Shown in pieces: positions 39,554 through 48,707 of a stretch of DNA of 64,000 nt (the stretch's first letter is position 1; every line of letters begins with the position of its first letter). The notes beneath the pieces are model-generated. The model worked only from the letters and a program-made list of their open reading frames with translations, did no database searches and was not told the DNA's origin. The DNA lies in the NCBI GenBank assembly GCA_021372585.1, contig JAJFUD010000084.1, positions 39,316 to 103,315 of the forward strand, written 5' to 3'. The position numbers were made by a program, and so were the translations under genes. This stretch comes from a bacterium. GTDB taxonomy: Bacteria > Caldisericota > Caldisericia > UBA6126.

Positions 39554-41707
39554 ATGAAAAAATCTTGTTATGGGATTCTTTCGATACTTTTATCTTGGTT
39601 GCTGTTGCTGCTGCCTATCCACCTCACCGCTGCTTATGCGGAGAATAATTCTGTCATCGGATACGGTCCTTTGGAGAACGAACTAGGATTCCCTCTGATT
39701 ATTTCCGTTGACAATTCAAATAGAATTTGGGTGCTGGATGCTTTGAAGTCTTCTATTTGCGTATTTTCAGAGAATTTTTCCATCGTAAACTCTTTCAGCT
39801 TACCTATATCTCAACCTTCCCCTATTCATCAATTGGATTTCCAAGCTAACACTGACAACTGCTGGTTATTGATCAATGAATATTTGTATAAGATCAGCAT
39901 AGAGGGAGTGTTGTTAACCGAAATTAACTTAAAAGCCTTCCCCACCATCGGAATGAGATCAATCCATCAATTTGCTTCAGTTTCCGATACCCTTTTTCTT
40001 TTTACCGATAACCTTACGTATGAAGCATTTTTAATGGATATTTCCAAAAATGACCAACCCCCTGTCATTTTGATGGAAAACAATTTACCACTCTTAGTAA
40101 AAGATATTCAGTCATTTCAAGGATATTTTTTTATCTTATGCCTGGATGATTTTAATTCATCCGAAAATGAAAGTTCGTTTTATCAATTTAATACCCGTGG
40201 CGAAATACTTCGCAAAGGGAGTTTGGTAAATTCAAGATTACCCTCTTCAATAGGATTTTCCATGAATTCTTCCGGGGATTGTTATCTATATGATGCTGAA
40301 TTCAAATTTGAGGTGTATACTTCCCAGTTTTCTTTATTATACAGCTCCCTCTCGGCTCTACCTGAATCTCCTCAATATCAACCGCATCTGGCCGGTTTTT
40401 TACAACATAAAGCGTTACTGATTCATCCCTATAAAGGGATCTTTTTATACGATGGCCATGACAATACATTGAGAATTCCAGTCGCCAACTCTGAAAATGC
40501 TTTGTTAATGCCATCTTCTGTTTGCGGGAATCACCAGCAAGTGGTAACATACGATTCCATCACGAATAAATTACATTATTATTATTATGAATTATGGAAA
40601 AGTGCCTTCAAACTGGATTTTCCTAAAAACGACTCCTATTTTCAAAGTAATATCCAGTTGTTTCAATCTTCCACGAGTGATGTGTTTGTAGTTTATCAGG
40701 ATGTTTTTCTGCGTATTTTAAAAGTGAATCCTACTAATTGGGTAAGTTCCGAGATTCAGATCCCCTCCTATATTCCACCAATATCCACTGTGTTTATTCG
40801 ATCGGAGGATAACCGAGTTTTTATATACTCTTGGATTGATTCTATTTTGTATAGTTTTACAGCCCAATCAGATGATGTCGTAAAAACGCAGATTCCAAAA
40901 ATCGAGAACCCCTATTTACTAAATGATTGTAGAATCTGCGTTGATAAATCAGGTTTTGTCTTTCTCCTGGTTCCTTCCGTTCATAAAGTGTATGTTTTTG
41001 ATACATCCGGTGCATTGGTGCATTATTTTACTTTACTGGAGGAGACTTTTTTTGGATATACCGATATTAAGCTCTTTCAGAACTTGATCGTCGTGTGCAA
41101 CACTTCCAAATGTAATGTGGGATTCTATACTACAAAAGGGGAGTACATTAATTCTTACGGAACAAAAGGAACTATTTTATATCCTAAACACTTTTCTGCG
41201 TATGCAGAAAATAGGGAGTCTTTGAATTATCCTCTCTCTCTAAATACGTTTGATCAAAAATTATGGATTGCCGATGCGGGTAATTCCCGTATTATTGTTT
41301 TCCAAGGTAAGGTAAATACGGAAATCATCAAAATTGAATTGCAAATTGGTTCCAGATCAGCCTATGTTAATCAAAATCGTATTGAATTAGAAGCGCCGCC
41401 GTTTACAGAAAATGGAAGAACACTGGTGCCTTTGCGGTTCATAGGGGAAGCCTTCGGGGCTAAAATTGATTGGGAAGCGGAAACCAAAAAAGTGACTTAT
41501 TCATTGGGTTCTACAAAGATTGAGGTGATCATCGGCAGTGTCATCGCGGTAGTGAACGGAGAAAAGAAAAACCTGGATGTTCCGCCTAAATTGGTCAATG
41601 GCAGAACTTTTGTCCCGTTACGTTTTATTAGTGAGAGCTTTGGCGCTTCTGTCATTTGGGAAGCAGAGACAAAAAAGATCTATATTGAATTCAGCAAACC
41701 ATCATAA
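39554..41707 (+). CDS. secreted beta-propeller (NHL-like) protein with C-terminal copper-amine-oxidase-N-like module
   Basis: The 717-residue protein has a clear signal peptide (LLSWLLLLLPIHLTAAYA). Residues about 35-590 consist of repeated beta-propeller segments resembling NHL/6-bladed repeats, such as LWIADAGNSRIIVFQG at the end. Residues about 600-717 hold two module copies with GRTLVPLRFIGEAFGAKIDWE and GRTFVPLRFISESFGASVIWE. It has its own promoter and stands convergent to the purM/small-protein pair. It is likely at the cell surface; no catalytic function is indicated. Confidence 0.83.
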   Translation: MKKSCYGILSILLSWLLLLLPIHLTAAYAENNSVIGYGPLENELGFPLIISVDNSNRIWVLDALKSSICVFSENFSIVNSFSLPISQPSPIHQLDFQANTDNCWLLINEYLYKISIEGVLLTEINLKAFPTIGMRSIHQFASVSDTLFLFTDNLTYEAFLMDISKNDQPPVILMENNLPLLVKDIQSFQGYFFILCLDDFNSSENESSFYQFNTRGEILRKGSLVNSRLPSSIGFSMNSSGDCYLYDAEFKFEVYTSQFSLLYSSLSALPESPQYQPHLAGFLQHKALLIHPYKGIFLYDGHDNTLRIPVANSENALLMPSSVCGNHQQVVTYDSITNKLHYYYYELWKSAFKLDFPKNDSYFQSNIQLFQSSTSDVFVVYQDVFLRILKVNPTNWVSSEIQIPSYIPPISTVFIRSEDNRVFIYSWIDSILYSFTAQSDDVVKTQIPKIENPYLLNDCRICVDKSGFVFLLVPSVHKVYVFDTSGALVHYFTLLEETFFGYTDIKLFQNLIVVCNTSKCNVGFYTTKGEYINSYGTKGTILYPKHFSAYAENRESLNYPLSLNTFDQKLWIADAGNSRIIVFQGKVNTEIIKIELQIGSRSAYVNQNRIELEAPPFTENGRTLVPLRFIGEAFGAKIDWEAETKKVTYSLGSTKIEVIIGSVIAVVNGEKKNLDVPPKLVNGRTFVPLRFISESFGASVIWEAETKKIYIEFSKPS

Positions 41708-41742
41708 CCGTTTCAGCTCGTTTTAACGGGGTTTTAGGCAAT

Positions 41743-42210
41743 TTATGGACGGTATAACCCATAATACGTTAAAACATATCTTTTAAAATAAAATTGGCTC
41801 TTCTTTATATCTTTAAAATAAAATAAGCATGTTTGATAAGCATATTCATTCAATTCAATGAGCTTTTCATGAATTAGTGTGTGAGCAGCAGGGGGCTCGA
41901 TACGATTGATCTCTTGGATGTGCCGGGTAATTTCTTCCATCAAATACTTATATTGACGAAGCAGTATGATTTCATTGGTACTGGCGCTCGCAGACATGAT
42001 CTTATTAAAAAGTTCCTCGTCCGTTTTTTTCCACAGAAGAAGCGCCTTATTATATTCCCCTTCTCCATAACTCATTTTTTCCCTTTTAGAAAGGCTAAGG
42101 GTGTTCTCTTCTTTGTTTCTCAGCTCAATTCTGGTCTGAAGTGAAAAAAAACCAAAAAAAGTAAGTAACAGCAAACTGAAAAGTAATAAAAACTGGTAAA
42201 CTTTATTCAT
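41743..42210 (-). CDS. hypothetical single-pass membrane protein
   Basis: The chosen frame gives 155 residues: an N-terminal membrane segment (about residues 5-27) followed by a mostly helical, charged region that would lie outside. A longer frame to 42273 starts with TTG and lacks a ribosome binding site; ATG 42210 overlaps the purM stop by eight bases and fits translational coupling. I do not recognise a family; coiled-coil or helical-bundle sensor-like regions look similar in general. Confidence 0.55.
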   Translation of the reverse strand: MNKVYQFLLLFSLLLLTFFGFFSLQTRIELRNKEENTLSLSKREKMSYGEGEYNKALLLWKKTDEELFNKIMSASASTNEIILLRQYKYLMEEITRHIQEINRIEPPAAHTLIHEKLIELNEYAYQTCLFYFKDIKKSQFYFKRYVLTYYGLYRP

Positions 42211-43267
42211 GCGTAGCGGGAAACGAGGCAAACCCTTGCCCTTCACTGTATATTTGATAGGGTTCAATTTCAATCCTTGGTTTTGAATAAGGAAGCACTT
42301 CTCCTATTTCATAAGCCGGTAGATTCAAGTCTTTCCAAGTTTGCATCGCAAGAGGCACATCTTGCGGATCGATAATAACGATGTATCCGACACCCATATT
42401 ATAAATTTTAAACATTTCCGTATTCGGAATCTCGCCGTATTTCTGAAGTGTTTGAAAGATGGGGGGTACCGGAGGTAGTTTTTTTATTGTATACAAGGCA
42501 TTCGTCTCTAAACGCAGGATATTTAAAAATCCTTCTCCGGTGATATGCGCCATACCATGAATAGGTATTTTTTTCAGAATAGCCATAATGTGCTGAACGT
42601 AGATAGCGGTTGGTTTTAATAAATCCAACATCACTTCTTGCTGGGGTATTTCCGGATTATCCAATAAAAGTTTTCTTGCCAGTGTGAGGCCATTGCTATG
42701 TATTCCATTGCTGGGAAGTCCGATGATTTTATCACCCGGGTGTATTTGTTTGCCGGTAATGATTTTGTCAGTGTCAATGATGCCCAGGGCGGTACCCACC
42801 AAGTCAATACTGTTTTCTCCCTCGTGAAGCAGCTCTTTTACTTGTGCCATCTCACCTCCCGGTATATTCACGTTGGCTTGCCTGGCTCCTTCGTAAAATC
42901 CTTTTGCCAATTGTTCAATGACATCAGGTTCGATTTTGGTGACAGCAATATAATCCATAAAACTCACCGGTTCTGCCCCCAGACATAAAAGATCGTTGAC
43001 ATTCATGGCAACACAATCTATACCGATAGTGTCAAATTTTCCCGCTTTTTCTGCGATGAGGATTTTTGTACCAACGCCATCCATGGACAAGGCAACGCCT
43101 ACATGGTTGCCAAGATCAATCACATTTGCAAAAAAACCGATAGGCAAAATATTTTTCCCGATAGTTTCTCGAAAGGGAAAAGTCTGGTTAATCCAACCCA
43201 GCAAGCGTTTCATGGATTTTTCTTCCTGGAATGAATCTACCCCTGTTTTACTATAAGCATCTTGCAT
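42203..43267 (-). CDS. purM: phosphoribosylformylglycinamidine cyclo-ligase
   Basis: PurM closes the imidazole ring in purine synthesis (AIR formation). From ATG 43267 the 354-residue protein has the PurM signature AYSKTGVDS, ALSMDGVGTK, DCVAMNVNDLL, the metal/phosphate loops and HSNGLTLARKLL. GGAGGGA lies six bases before that ATG, so the 33-base longer frame to 43300 is unlikely. No other purine gene is in the window. Confidence 0.95.
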   Translation of the reverse strand: MQDAYSKTGVDSFQEEKSMKRLLGWINQTFPFRETIGKNILPIGFFANVIDLGNHVGVALSMDGVGTKILIAEKAGKFDTIGIDCVAMNVNDLLCLGAEPVSFMDYIAVTKIEPDVIEQLAKGFYEGARQANVNIPGGEMAQVKELLHEGENSIDLVGTALGIIDTDKIITGKQIHPGDKIIGLPSNGIHSNGLTLARKLLLDNPEIPQQEVMLDLLKPTAIYVQHIMAILKKIPIHGMAHITGEGFLNILRLETNALYTIKKLPPVPPIFQTLQKYGEIPNTEMFKIYNMGVGYIVIIDPQDVPLAMQTWKDLNLPAYEIGEVLPYSKPRIEIEPYQIYSEGQGFASFPATHE

Positions 43268-43348
43268 GAGTCCCTCCAAGGATCTTATTGTTTTCAGCAA
43301 CCATCCAATTATAAAGCATTGTGTTGAGAAAAGGAAAAAAACCTGAAA

Positions 43349-43377
43349 TTGATTTCAAAGAGGAAATATGGTATATT
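43349..43377 (+). promoter_or_regulatory. candidate promoter of rpmF-plsX
   Basis: TTGATT (43349-43354) and TATATT (43372-43377) with a 17-base spacer lie 50 bases before rpmF. A CTGAAATTGATTTCAAAG near-palindrome overlaps the -35 and could bind a regulator. Confidence 0.5.
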
Positions 43378-43426
43378 TCTGCATTCAAGATAAATTGGTT
43401 GTTTTATTGTACAAAGGAGTAATATT

Positions 43427-43627
43427 ATGGCTGTACCAAAAAAGAGAAGAACGATACGAAGAATACGTAACCGTGTTGCTCATATGAAAATTGACCCTGT
43501 CAACCTAACCCGCTGCTCAAATTGTAATAAACTGATTCCCACCCATACAGTTTGTAAGCATTGCGGCTTCTATAATGACGAAAAAATTATCTTCTTAAAA
43601 GAAAAACCGGCCAAGGAAACTGCTTGA
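43427..43627 (+). CDS. rpmF: 50S ribosomal protein L32 (zinc-ribbon form)
   Basis: A 66-residue ribosomal protein with the usual start MAVPKKRRTIRRIRNRVAHMK and two CxxC pairs (CSNC, CKHC), so the zinc-binding form. AAAGGAG precedes the ATG. plsX follows, overlapping by four bases, the widely conserved rpmF-plsX arrangement. Confidence 0.96.
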   Translation: MAVPKKRRTIRRIRNRVAHMKIDPVNLTRCSNCNKLIPTHTVCKHCGFYNDEKIIFLKEKPAKETA

Positions 43628-44610
43628 TTCGAATAGCCATTGACGTTCCCGGGGGTGATTTGCCTGCAGTCGAACGTCTTCATGGTTGTTTCTTGGCCTA
43701 CCGGGAAGAGCCGGCTCTTTTTTTTCATCTTTTTGGTGATTCAGCCTTGATTCAATCCTCTTTGAATTCGATTCCGTTGCCTTCCAGTCATTATGCAGTG
43801 ACTCATACCACCAGTGTCATGGAAATGGGAGAATCTCCTTCTCATATCCTGAAACAAAAAAAAGACTCCTCTATGGCATTAGCCATCCTTTCCGTAAAAA
43901 ACGGCGAATCCCAGGCGATACTGAGTGCAGGCAATACAGGCGCACAAATGGCCGGATCATTATACTTTTTAGGCAGAATCGCCTCTGTCGAGAGACCCTC
44001 CATCGCCATTGCTTTTCCTACTTTAACCGGTTTTTCACTGCTGATTGATGGGGGAGCCAATGCCGATTCAAAACCGGAGCATTTATTGGAGTCTGCAAGA
44101 TTAGGAGTGATTTATGCAGAGCATATTCTCCATTATTCTCATCCAAAGGTTGGATTGATCAATAATGGCTCAGAAGAAGAAAAAGGAAGCCAACTAACCA
44201 AATCTGCTTATGTTTTGTTGAAAGACCAGCTTCCTCAATTCATTGGTTTTGCCGAAGGCAGGGATCTATTTTCGGGAAATATTCAAGTTTTTATTACAGA
44301 CGGGTTTACCGGAAATGTGATTTTAAAGACCATCGAAGGAACTTCATCCAGTCTTTTCCAATTAATCAAGCAAGAAGCAAACCTATCATACTCAGGTAAG
44401 ATTGGCGCCCTATTTCTGAAAAAGAGTTTTCGTTCTATAAAAAAAAGGATGGATTACCGCTCTTATGGAGGAGCCCCACTTTTGGGTGTCAACGGCATCT
44501 CGATTATTTGCCATGGCAGTTCAGACGCTATCGCGATTAAAAATGCAATTCTAAAGGCAAAAGAGATGATTCAGATGGATTGGTTAACGAAAATCTCCCA
44601 AGCGAATTAA
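43624..44610 (+). CDS. plsX: phosphate acyltransferase
   Basis: PlsX makes acyl-phosphate from acyl-ACP for PlsY (35582-36229). The 328-residue protein begins with a TTG start overlapping the rpmF stop, and shows IAIDVPGGDLPAVE (normally IAIDAMGGD), ILSAGNTGAQMA and DGFTGNVILKT. The fabH/fabD genes that often follow are absent; the tmRNA gene comes next. Confidence 0.95.
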   Translation: MIRIAIDVPGGDLPAVERLHGCFLAYREEPALFFHLFGDSALIQSSLNSIPLPSSHYAVTHTTSVMEMGESPSHILKQKKDSSMALAILSVKNGESQAILSAGNTGAQMAGSLYFLGRIASVERPSIAIAFPTLTGFSLLIDGGANADSKPEHLLESARLGVIYAEHILHYSHPKVGLINNGSEEEKGSQLTKSAYVLLKDQLPQFIGFAEGRDLFSGNIQVFITDGFTGNVILKTIEGTSSSLFQLIKQEANLSYSGKIGALFLKKSFRSIKKRMDYRSYGGAPLLGVNGISIICHGSSDAIAIKNAILKAKEMIQMDWLTKISQAN

Positions 44611-44671
44611 AAAAATGCATTTCTCAATATTTTTTTTGTATACTAGTTAGGTGATTGTTCTTTGAAAACTT

Positions 44672-45018
44672 GGGGGTGTATTTGGTTTCGACATAATGGG
44701 TTGCATAACATAGGCAAGTCGAGGATGGTACTTGGCCTCGTAAATCTTGTACCAACAAACAAAAGCCAATAGTAATTACAACTTAGCAGTAGCATAACTG
44801 CTTCGATTTAGCGACTGTCCCTTTCTACGGTTACTAAGTCGACGACTCAGAAAGGTTCCGCTGTATTTTGTCAGAAGGTACTTCGGAATGATTATTCTGG
44901 CATCTCTACCCGATTGTTTGCTGATTTGACCGGATAGAGTATAAAATCAGTAAAGCTTGTAATTCCTAGTTATGTTGCTGATTATTGGACACGGGTTCGA
45001 CTCCCGTCACCTCCACCA
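44672..45018 (+). ncRNA. ssrA: transfer-messenger RNA
   Basis: tmRNA rescues stalled ribosomes. The acceptor ends pair GGGGGTG (44672-44678) with CACCTCC (45008-45014), followed by ACCA, so the CCA is encoded; the T arm CGGGTTCGACTCCCG and the D-like TTTGGTTTCGAC are visible. The tag reading frame starts at GCC 44765 and ends TAA 44795-44797, giving ANSNYNLAVA, close to the general AN...NY.LA.A pattern. A TATACT box at 44639-44644 may be its -10. It is a one-piece tmRNA. Confidence 0.96.
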
Positions 45019-45042
45019 TTTATTCTTAAAGGATTATGCAAT

Positions 45043-45804
45043 ATGCCAAAAGTAATTTCTATCGCGAACCAGAAGGGTGGTGTTGGAAAAACCACTACTG
45101 CCATTAATTTAGCCGCTTTTTTGTCCAGGGAAGGAAAAAAAGTTCTGCTCATTGATTTGGACATTCAGGGAAATGCTACTACCGGTATGGGTATCAAAAG
45201 AAGTGGATTGCAATATTGTGTTTATAATATGCTGATTGGGGAAAAAACACCTTACGACATTATTCAAAAAACGGAATACGACAATCTCTTTATCCTTCCT
45301 TCCACGATCAACCTAGCCGGCGCAGAAGTGGAATTAATACAACATCAGGAACGAGAAAGCTTTTTAAAGATAGCCCTGTTAAAAATCAAAGACGAGTTTG
45401 ATTTCATTTTTATTGACTGTCCGCCTTCACTGGGTTTAATTACAATCAACGCCTTATGTGCTTCCGACAGCGTGATCATCCCTTTACAATGCGAATATTA
45501 CGCTTTGGAAGGATTAACTTCGTTTTTGAATACTTTTTCTCTCGTTCAAAGAAAATTCAATCAATCCTTAAAAATTGAAGGCATTTTACTGACCATGTAT
45601 GATTCTCATACTTCTCTTTCACAGCAGGTATCTCAGGAAGTGATCAATTATTTTAAAAATCAGGTATTTGATACTATTATTCCAAGGAATGTAAGATTGA
45701 GTGAGGCTCCCTCTTATGGAAAACCGATCATTTATTATGATCCTGCTTCAAAAGGGGCGGAAGCTTACAAAAAATTATCCAGGGAGTTGTTAACTCATGA
45801 ATAA
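45043..45804 (+). CDS. parA: chromosome partitioning ATPase ParA/Soj
   Basis: The 253-residue protein has the deviant Walker A motif KGGVGKTT at residues 11-18, DCPPSLG (Walker B region) and the C-terminal NVRLSEAPSYGKPI typical of Soj. AAAGGA lies upstream of ATG. It overlaps parB by eight bases. Confidence 0.96.
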   Translation: MPKVISIANQKGGVGKTTTAINLAAFLSREGKKVLLIDLDIQGNATTGMGIKRSGLQYCVYNMLIGEKTPYDIIQKTEYDNLFILPSTINLAGAEVELIQHQERESFLKIALLKIKDEFDFIFIDCPPSLGLITINALCASDSVIIPLQCEYYALEGLTSFLNTFSLVQRKFNQSLKIEGILLTMYDSHTSLSQQVSQEVINYFKNQVFDTIIPRNVRLSEAPSYGKPIIYYDPASKGAEAYKKLSRELLTHE

Positions 45805-46651
45805 AAAATTTGGTCTTGGAAAAGGGATTAACGCTTTAATTGAAGACTATACGACCGGATCCACCATTAACGATATCAATATAGAACTCATCAAAGAATC
45901 TCCTTTCCAACCCAGAAAATATTATAACGATGACTCCCTGTCAGAGTTAGTTCAATCCATTAAAGAAAATGGATTGATCGAGCCTTTAGTGGTAAGAAGG
46001 GTAGAGAATACCTATGAAATGATTGCAGGTCACAGACGATTAAGAGCTTTACAAATTCTTGAGCAACCCAATGCACCGGTGTATATTATTGAGGCTTCCG
46101 ATAAACAAGCTGCCCAGTTATCCATTATTGAAAATGTTCAGCGAAAAGACCTGAATCCGATTGACTTAGCGTTAAGTTTTTCTGCTATTATTGATCAATT
46201 TAACCTGACACACGAAGAAATTGCTGTTTCAATCGGAAAGAGCAGGGTGTTTGTCACAAACCTGTTAAGGCTGTTACATCTTGATTTATCCACTATTCAG
46301 GAATTAAAAGAGGAGAAAATATCTGAAAGCCATGGTCGGCTGTTGTTGCAAATTACAGATTTAACCCAGAGAGAGAATCTGTTAGCTGAAATCCATCAAA
46401 AAAATCTATCAGTAAAAGAACTTGAAAAAAAGATATCCACTATTCTTCACCCCATCGAGAAGAAAAATAAAAAACTTTCCACTCTTTCATCTTTTTCCGA
46501 TTTTGAAAAAAAACTTTCCACTCTTATCCACAAGCAAGTTCGGGTAAAACCAAAAAAAATCGAGATACCTTTTAAGGATGAGAAGGAACTTTCAGAAATT
46601 TTTCAACAGTTTACACGTCTCTATGATGATGATGATCTTAAAACTAATTAG
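45797..46651 (+). CDS. parB: chromosome partitioning protein ParB/Spo0J
   Basis: ParB binds parS and is a CTP-dependent clamp. The 284-residue protein has the N-terminal ParB/Srx domain with SPFQPRKYY and the CTP-binding arginine patch GHRRLRAL, a helix-turn-helix region (HEEIAVSIGKSRVFVTNLLRLL) and a C-terminal dimerisation region. Two candidate sites are in the window: perfect at 31633 and imperfect at 26392. Confidence 0.95.
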   Translation: MNKKFGLGKGINALIEDYTTGSTINDINIELIKESPFQPRKYYNDDSLSELVQSIKENGLIEPLVVRRVENTYEMIAGHRRLRALQILEQPNAPVYIIEASDKQAAQLSIIENVQRKDLNPIDLALSFSAIIDQFNLTHEEIAVSIGKSRVFVTNLLRLLHLDLSTIQELKEEKISESHGRLLLQITDLTQRENLLAEIHQKNLSVKELEKKISTILHPIEKKNKKLSTLSSFSDFEKKLSTLIHKQVRVKPKKIEIPFKDEKELSEIFQQFTRLYDDDDLKTN

Positions 46652-46677
46652 TTATCATCTTATAGTGGTTAATAAAC

Positions 46678-48003
46678 TTATAAATACTTGATCTTATTGG
46701 TTATTTCTTCCACAGCCGCTTTGACGGTTTCATTGCTTTCAATCTCTTTTTTAATCTTTTCAAAAGAGTGAATAATCGTTGAATGATCTCTCCCTCCAAA
46801 TAATCGTCCGATCATTGGCAGTGAGTAATCCGTTAATTCTCTGATTAAATAAATCGCTATTTGTCTGGGAGTACTAATATCATGATTTCGTTTTTTTGTT
46901 TCAAGGTCTGCTGAATTAATATTAAAATACTCCGCTACCGTATTTTTGATATCATCGGCTGTGATAATTCTGTTCTGAATAGGAACAATATCTTTCAACA
47001 CTTCTTTGGTCAATCCGATCGTAATTTCTTTGTTATTTAGGGAAGCATAAGCCAAAAGACGTATTAAAGTGCCTTCGAGATCACGGATATTCTTAAATGG
47101 CTGATTAGCAATAAAATCCAACACATCATCTGAAACATCCAGCTCTTCTAAAGTAGCTTTTCTTCTTAAAATGGCTACCCTGGTTTCGTAATCGGGAGGT
47201 TGAACGTCAGCAATTAATCCCATTTGGAATCTTGTTTTTAATCTATCTGCCATACCGTCCAGGTCTTTTGGCGGTCTGTCTGATGAGAGGGCAATCTGTT
47301 TTTTTGCATCGTATAATGCGTTAAAAGTGTGGAAAAACTCTTCTTGGGTTCTTTCTTTACCGGACAAAAACTGGATATCGTCGATAATTAATAAATCCAC
47401 CCCTCTGTAAAAATCATGAAATTCACGCACTTTTCTTTCCTGAATCGAGTAAATCAATTCATTGGTAAATTTTTCGGATGTGGTGTATAGCACTTTTTGT
47501 TTCCCTTTTTCCATTACTGAATGTGCAACTGCTTGGAGTAGATGTGTTTTTCCTAATCCAACCCCTCCATATAGAAATAAAGGATTATAAGTACTGCCGG
47601 GAAACTCAGAAATCGATTTACAAGCGGCATGGGCAAAATGATTCCCATTGCCTACAATAAAATTCTCAAAAGTGTAACGTTCATTAAGAGGACAGTTTTG
47701 CAGTAAATCTTTTTTTGCGTGGGTAGTCTCACTCTTTTTTTTACTGCTGCTTTCCTCGTTCAGGGATTTTTCATCAATACGGTAGATGACTTCAATCTCT
47801 TTCCCGGTAACAGAGACGACTGAGGAAAGAATTAATGAGGAGTATTTTGTTTGAAGCCAATCTTTGACAAACTCGGAGGGAACTGAAATAAGTATATGCT
47901 GATCCGTCTCTTCTATATAAGATGTTTGCTTAAAAAACATCTCAAAGGTAGGTTTGGTAAGTTGTAGTTTCAGCTGTTCAAGAACTTTGGTCCAAATATT
48001 CAT
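46678..48003 (-). CDS. dnaA: chromosomal replication initiator protein
   Basis: DnaA binds 9-base boxes at oriC and melts it. The 441-residue protein has domain I (residues about 1-75), AAA+ domain III with Walker A GGVGLGKTH at 146-154 and Walker B LLIIDDIQFL, and the DNA-binding domain IV with the signature GGRDHSTIIHS. It is convergent with parB, an unusual neighbour compared with the common dnaA-dnaN order. No dnaN is in the window. Confidence 0.97.
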   Translation of the reverse strand: MNIWTKVLEQLKLQLTKPTFEMFFKQTSYIEETDQHILISVPSEFVKDWLQTKYSSLILSSVVSVTGKEIEVIYRIDEKSLNEESSSKKKSETTHAKKDLLQNCPLNERYTFENFIVGNGNHFAHAACKSISEFPGSTYNPLFLYGGVGLGKTHLLQAVAHSVMEKGKQKVLYTTSEKFTNELIYSIQERKVREFHDFYRGVDLLIIDDIQFLSGKERTQEEFFHTFNALYDAKKQIALSSDRPPKDLDGMADRLKTRFQMGLIADVQPPDYETRVAILRRKATLEELDVSDDVLDFIANQPFKNIRDLEGTLIRLLAYASLNNKEITIGLTKEVLKDIVPIQNRIITADDIKNTVAEYFNINSADLETKKRNHDISTPRQIAIYLIRELTDYSLPMIGRLFGGRDHSTIIHSFEKIKKEIESNETVKAAVEEITNKIKYL

Positions 48004-48089
48004 CCAATAAACCCCTTAGATTAATTTTAAATGGATATAATACTATACAGGTAAATCAAGAAAAAAAACAATTCATAAAGAAGGAAAAA

Positions 48090-48383
48090 ATGATTGTTGA
48101 GCCAAATAAACTGGATCCGGAGCTTCGTGAGAAGTTAATCCAAGAGATTGCCGGTCTATTGAAGACAAAACCGGAGTTGGTGACATTAGCAGGAGTGGTA
48201 GTCCAGTTGCAACAAGGCGCTTTTAACCTTAACCAGGCAGAAAAACAGGTTTTACTGCAAGCTTATGTGAATGCTGCCGGAAATATCTCAAAAACCGCAT
48301 TATTACTTGGAGTTACACGGAAGACTGTATATACCTTGCTGAAAAAACATCAAATTGACTCTTTAATAAACATAAATGGGTAA
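48090..48383 (+). CDS. small Fis-type helix-turn-helix protein
   Basis: The 97-residue protein ends with an HTH_8/Fis-like motif (AAGNISKTALLLGVTRKTVYTLLKKHQI, residues about 62-90). The N-terminal 55 residues are helical and lack a sigma-54 ATPase domain, so it is a stand-alone DNA-binding protein. It is divergent from dnaA; a role in replication or in control of the following giant gene is possible but unsupported. GAAGGAAAA lies before the ATG. Confidence 0.75.
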   Translation: MIVEPNKLDPELREKLIQEIAGLLKTKPELVTLAGVVVQLQQGAFNLNQAEKQVLLQAYVNAAGNISKTALLLGVTRKTVYTLLKKHQIDSLINING

Positions 48384-48707
48384 TAAAATTTCGGTATGTG
48401 AAAAATTTTGCATCTTTGTGAAAATTAATGCCCAAATACGGGTGATTTTGTAAAAAAATCCAAAAAAAACCCATTTTTTTCATCTTTCATTCTTTTCCTC
48501 ATCCTTTATACTCAAGGATGGTAGCTTATTTATTGAAAAACGGTTGATACTGAGGGGTGTTGATTTGACAGATAAGCAAGCATGAATTACTTCGTCGCTG
48601 TGGACTGCAAAAGAACACCTTGATGTCACGGTTGATCCATAAAAACACTACCTGCCTTGTAAAGTAAGGCAAGCGCAATGCAAAACTTTTCAGAAAGGAG
48701 AAAATGC
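48384..48707 (+). other. intergenic region and leader of the first giant surface protein
   Basis: Three hundred bases without a convincing gene. A possible -10 TATACT occurs at 48507-48512 with a weak -35 (CTTTCA at 48484), giving a leader near 190 bases. Inside it GGTGTT (48556-48561) could pair with AACACC (48614-48619), and GCCTT/AAGGC (48654-48670) forms a small hairpin. A TTGACA at 48565 has no matching -10. The region ends with AGAAAGGAGA before ATG 48708. Confidence 0.4.

Noticed and set aside
41707..41732. Terminator hairpin after the 717-residue protein gene
   Set aside because: CCGTT/AACGG is only a five-base stem with an imperfect T run, too weak to call.
46524..46532. TTATCCACA DnaA box
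   Set aside because: A single consensus box inside the parB coding region is not enough to call an origin.
48550..48625. Possible riboswitch in the leader of the first giant gene
   Set aside because: A GGTGTT/AACACC stem is possible, but no conserved core of a known class (for example c-di-GMP) can be recognised.
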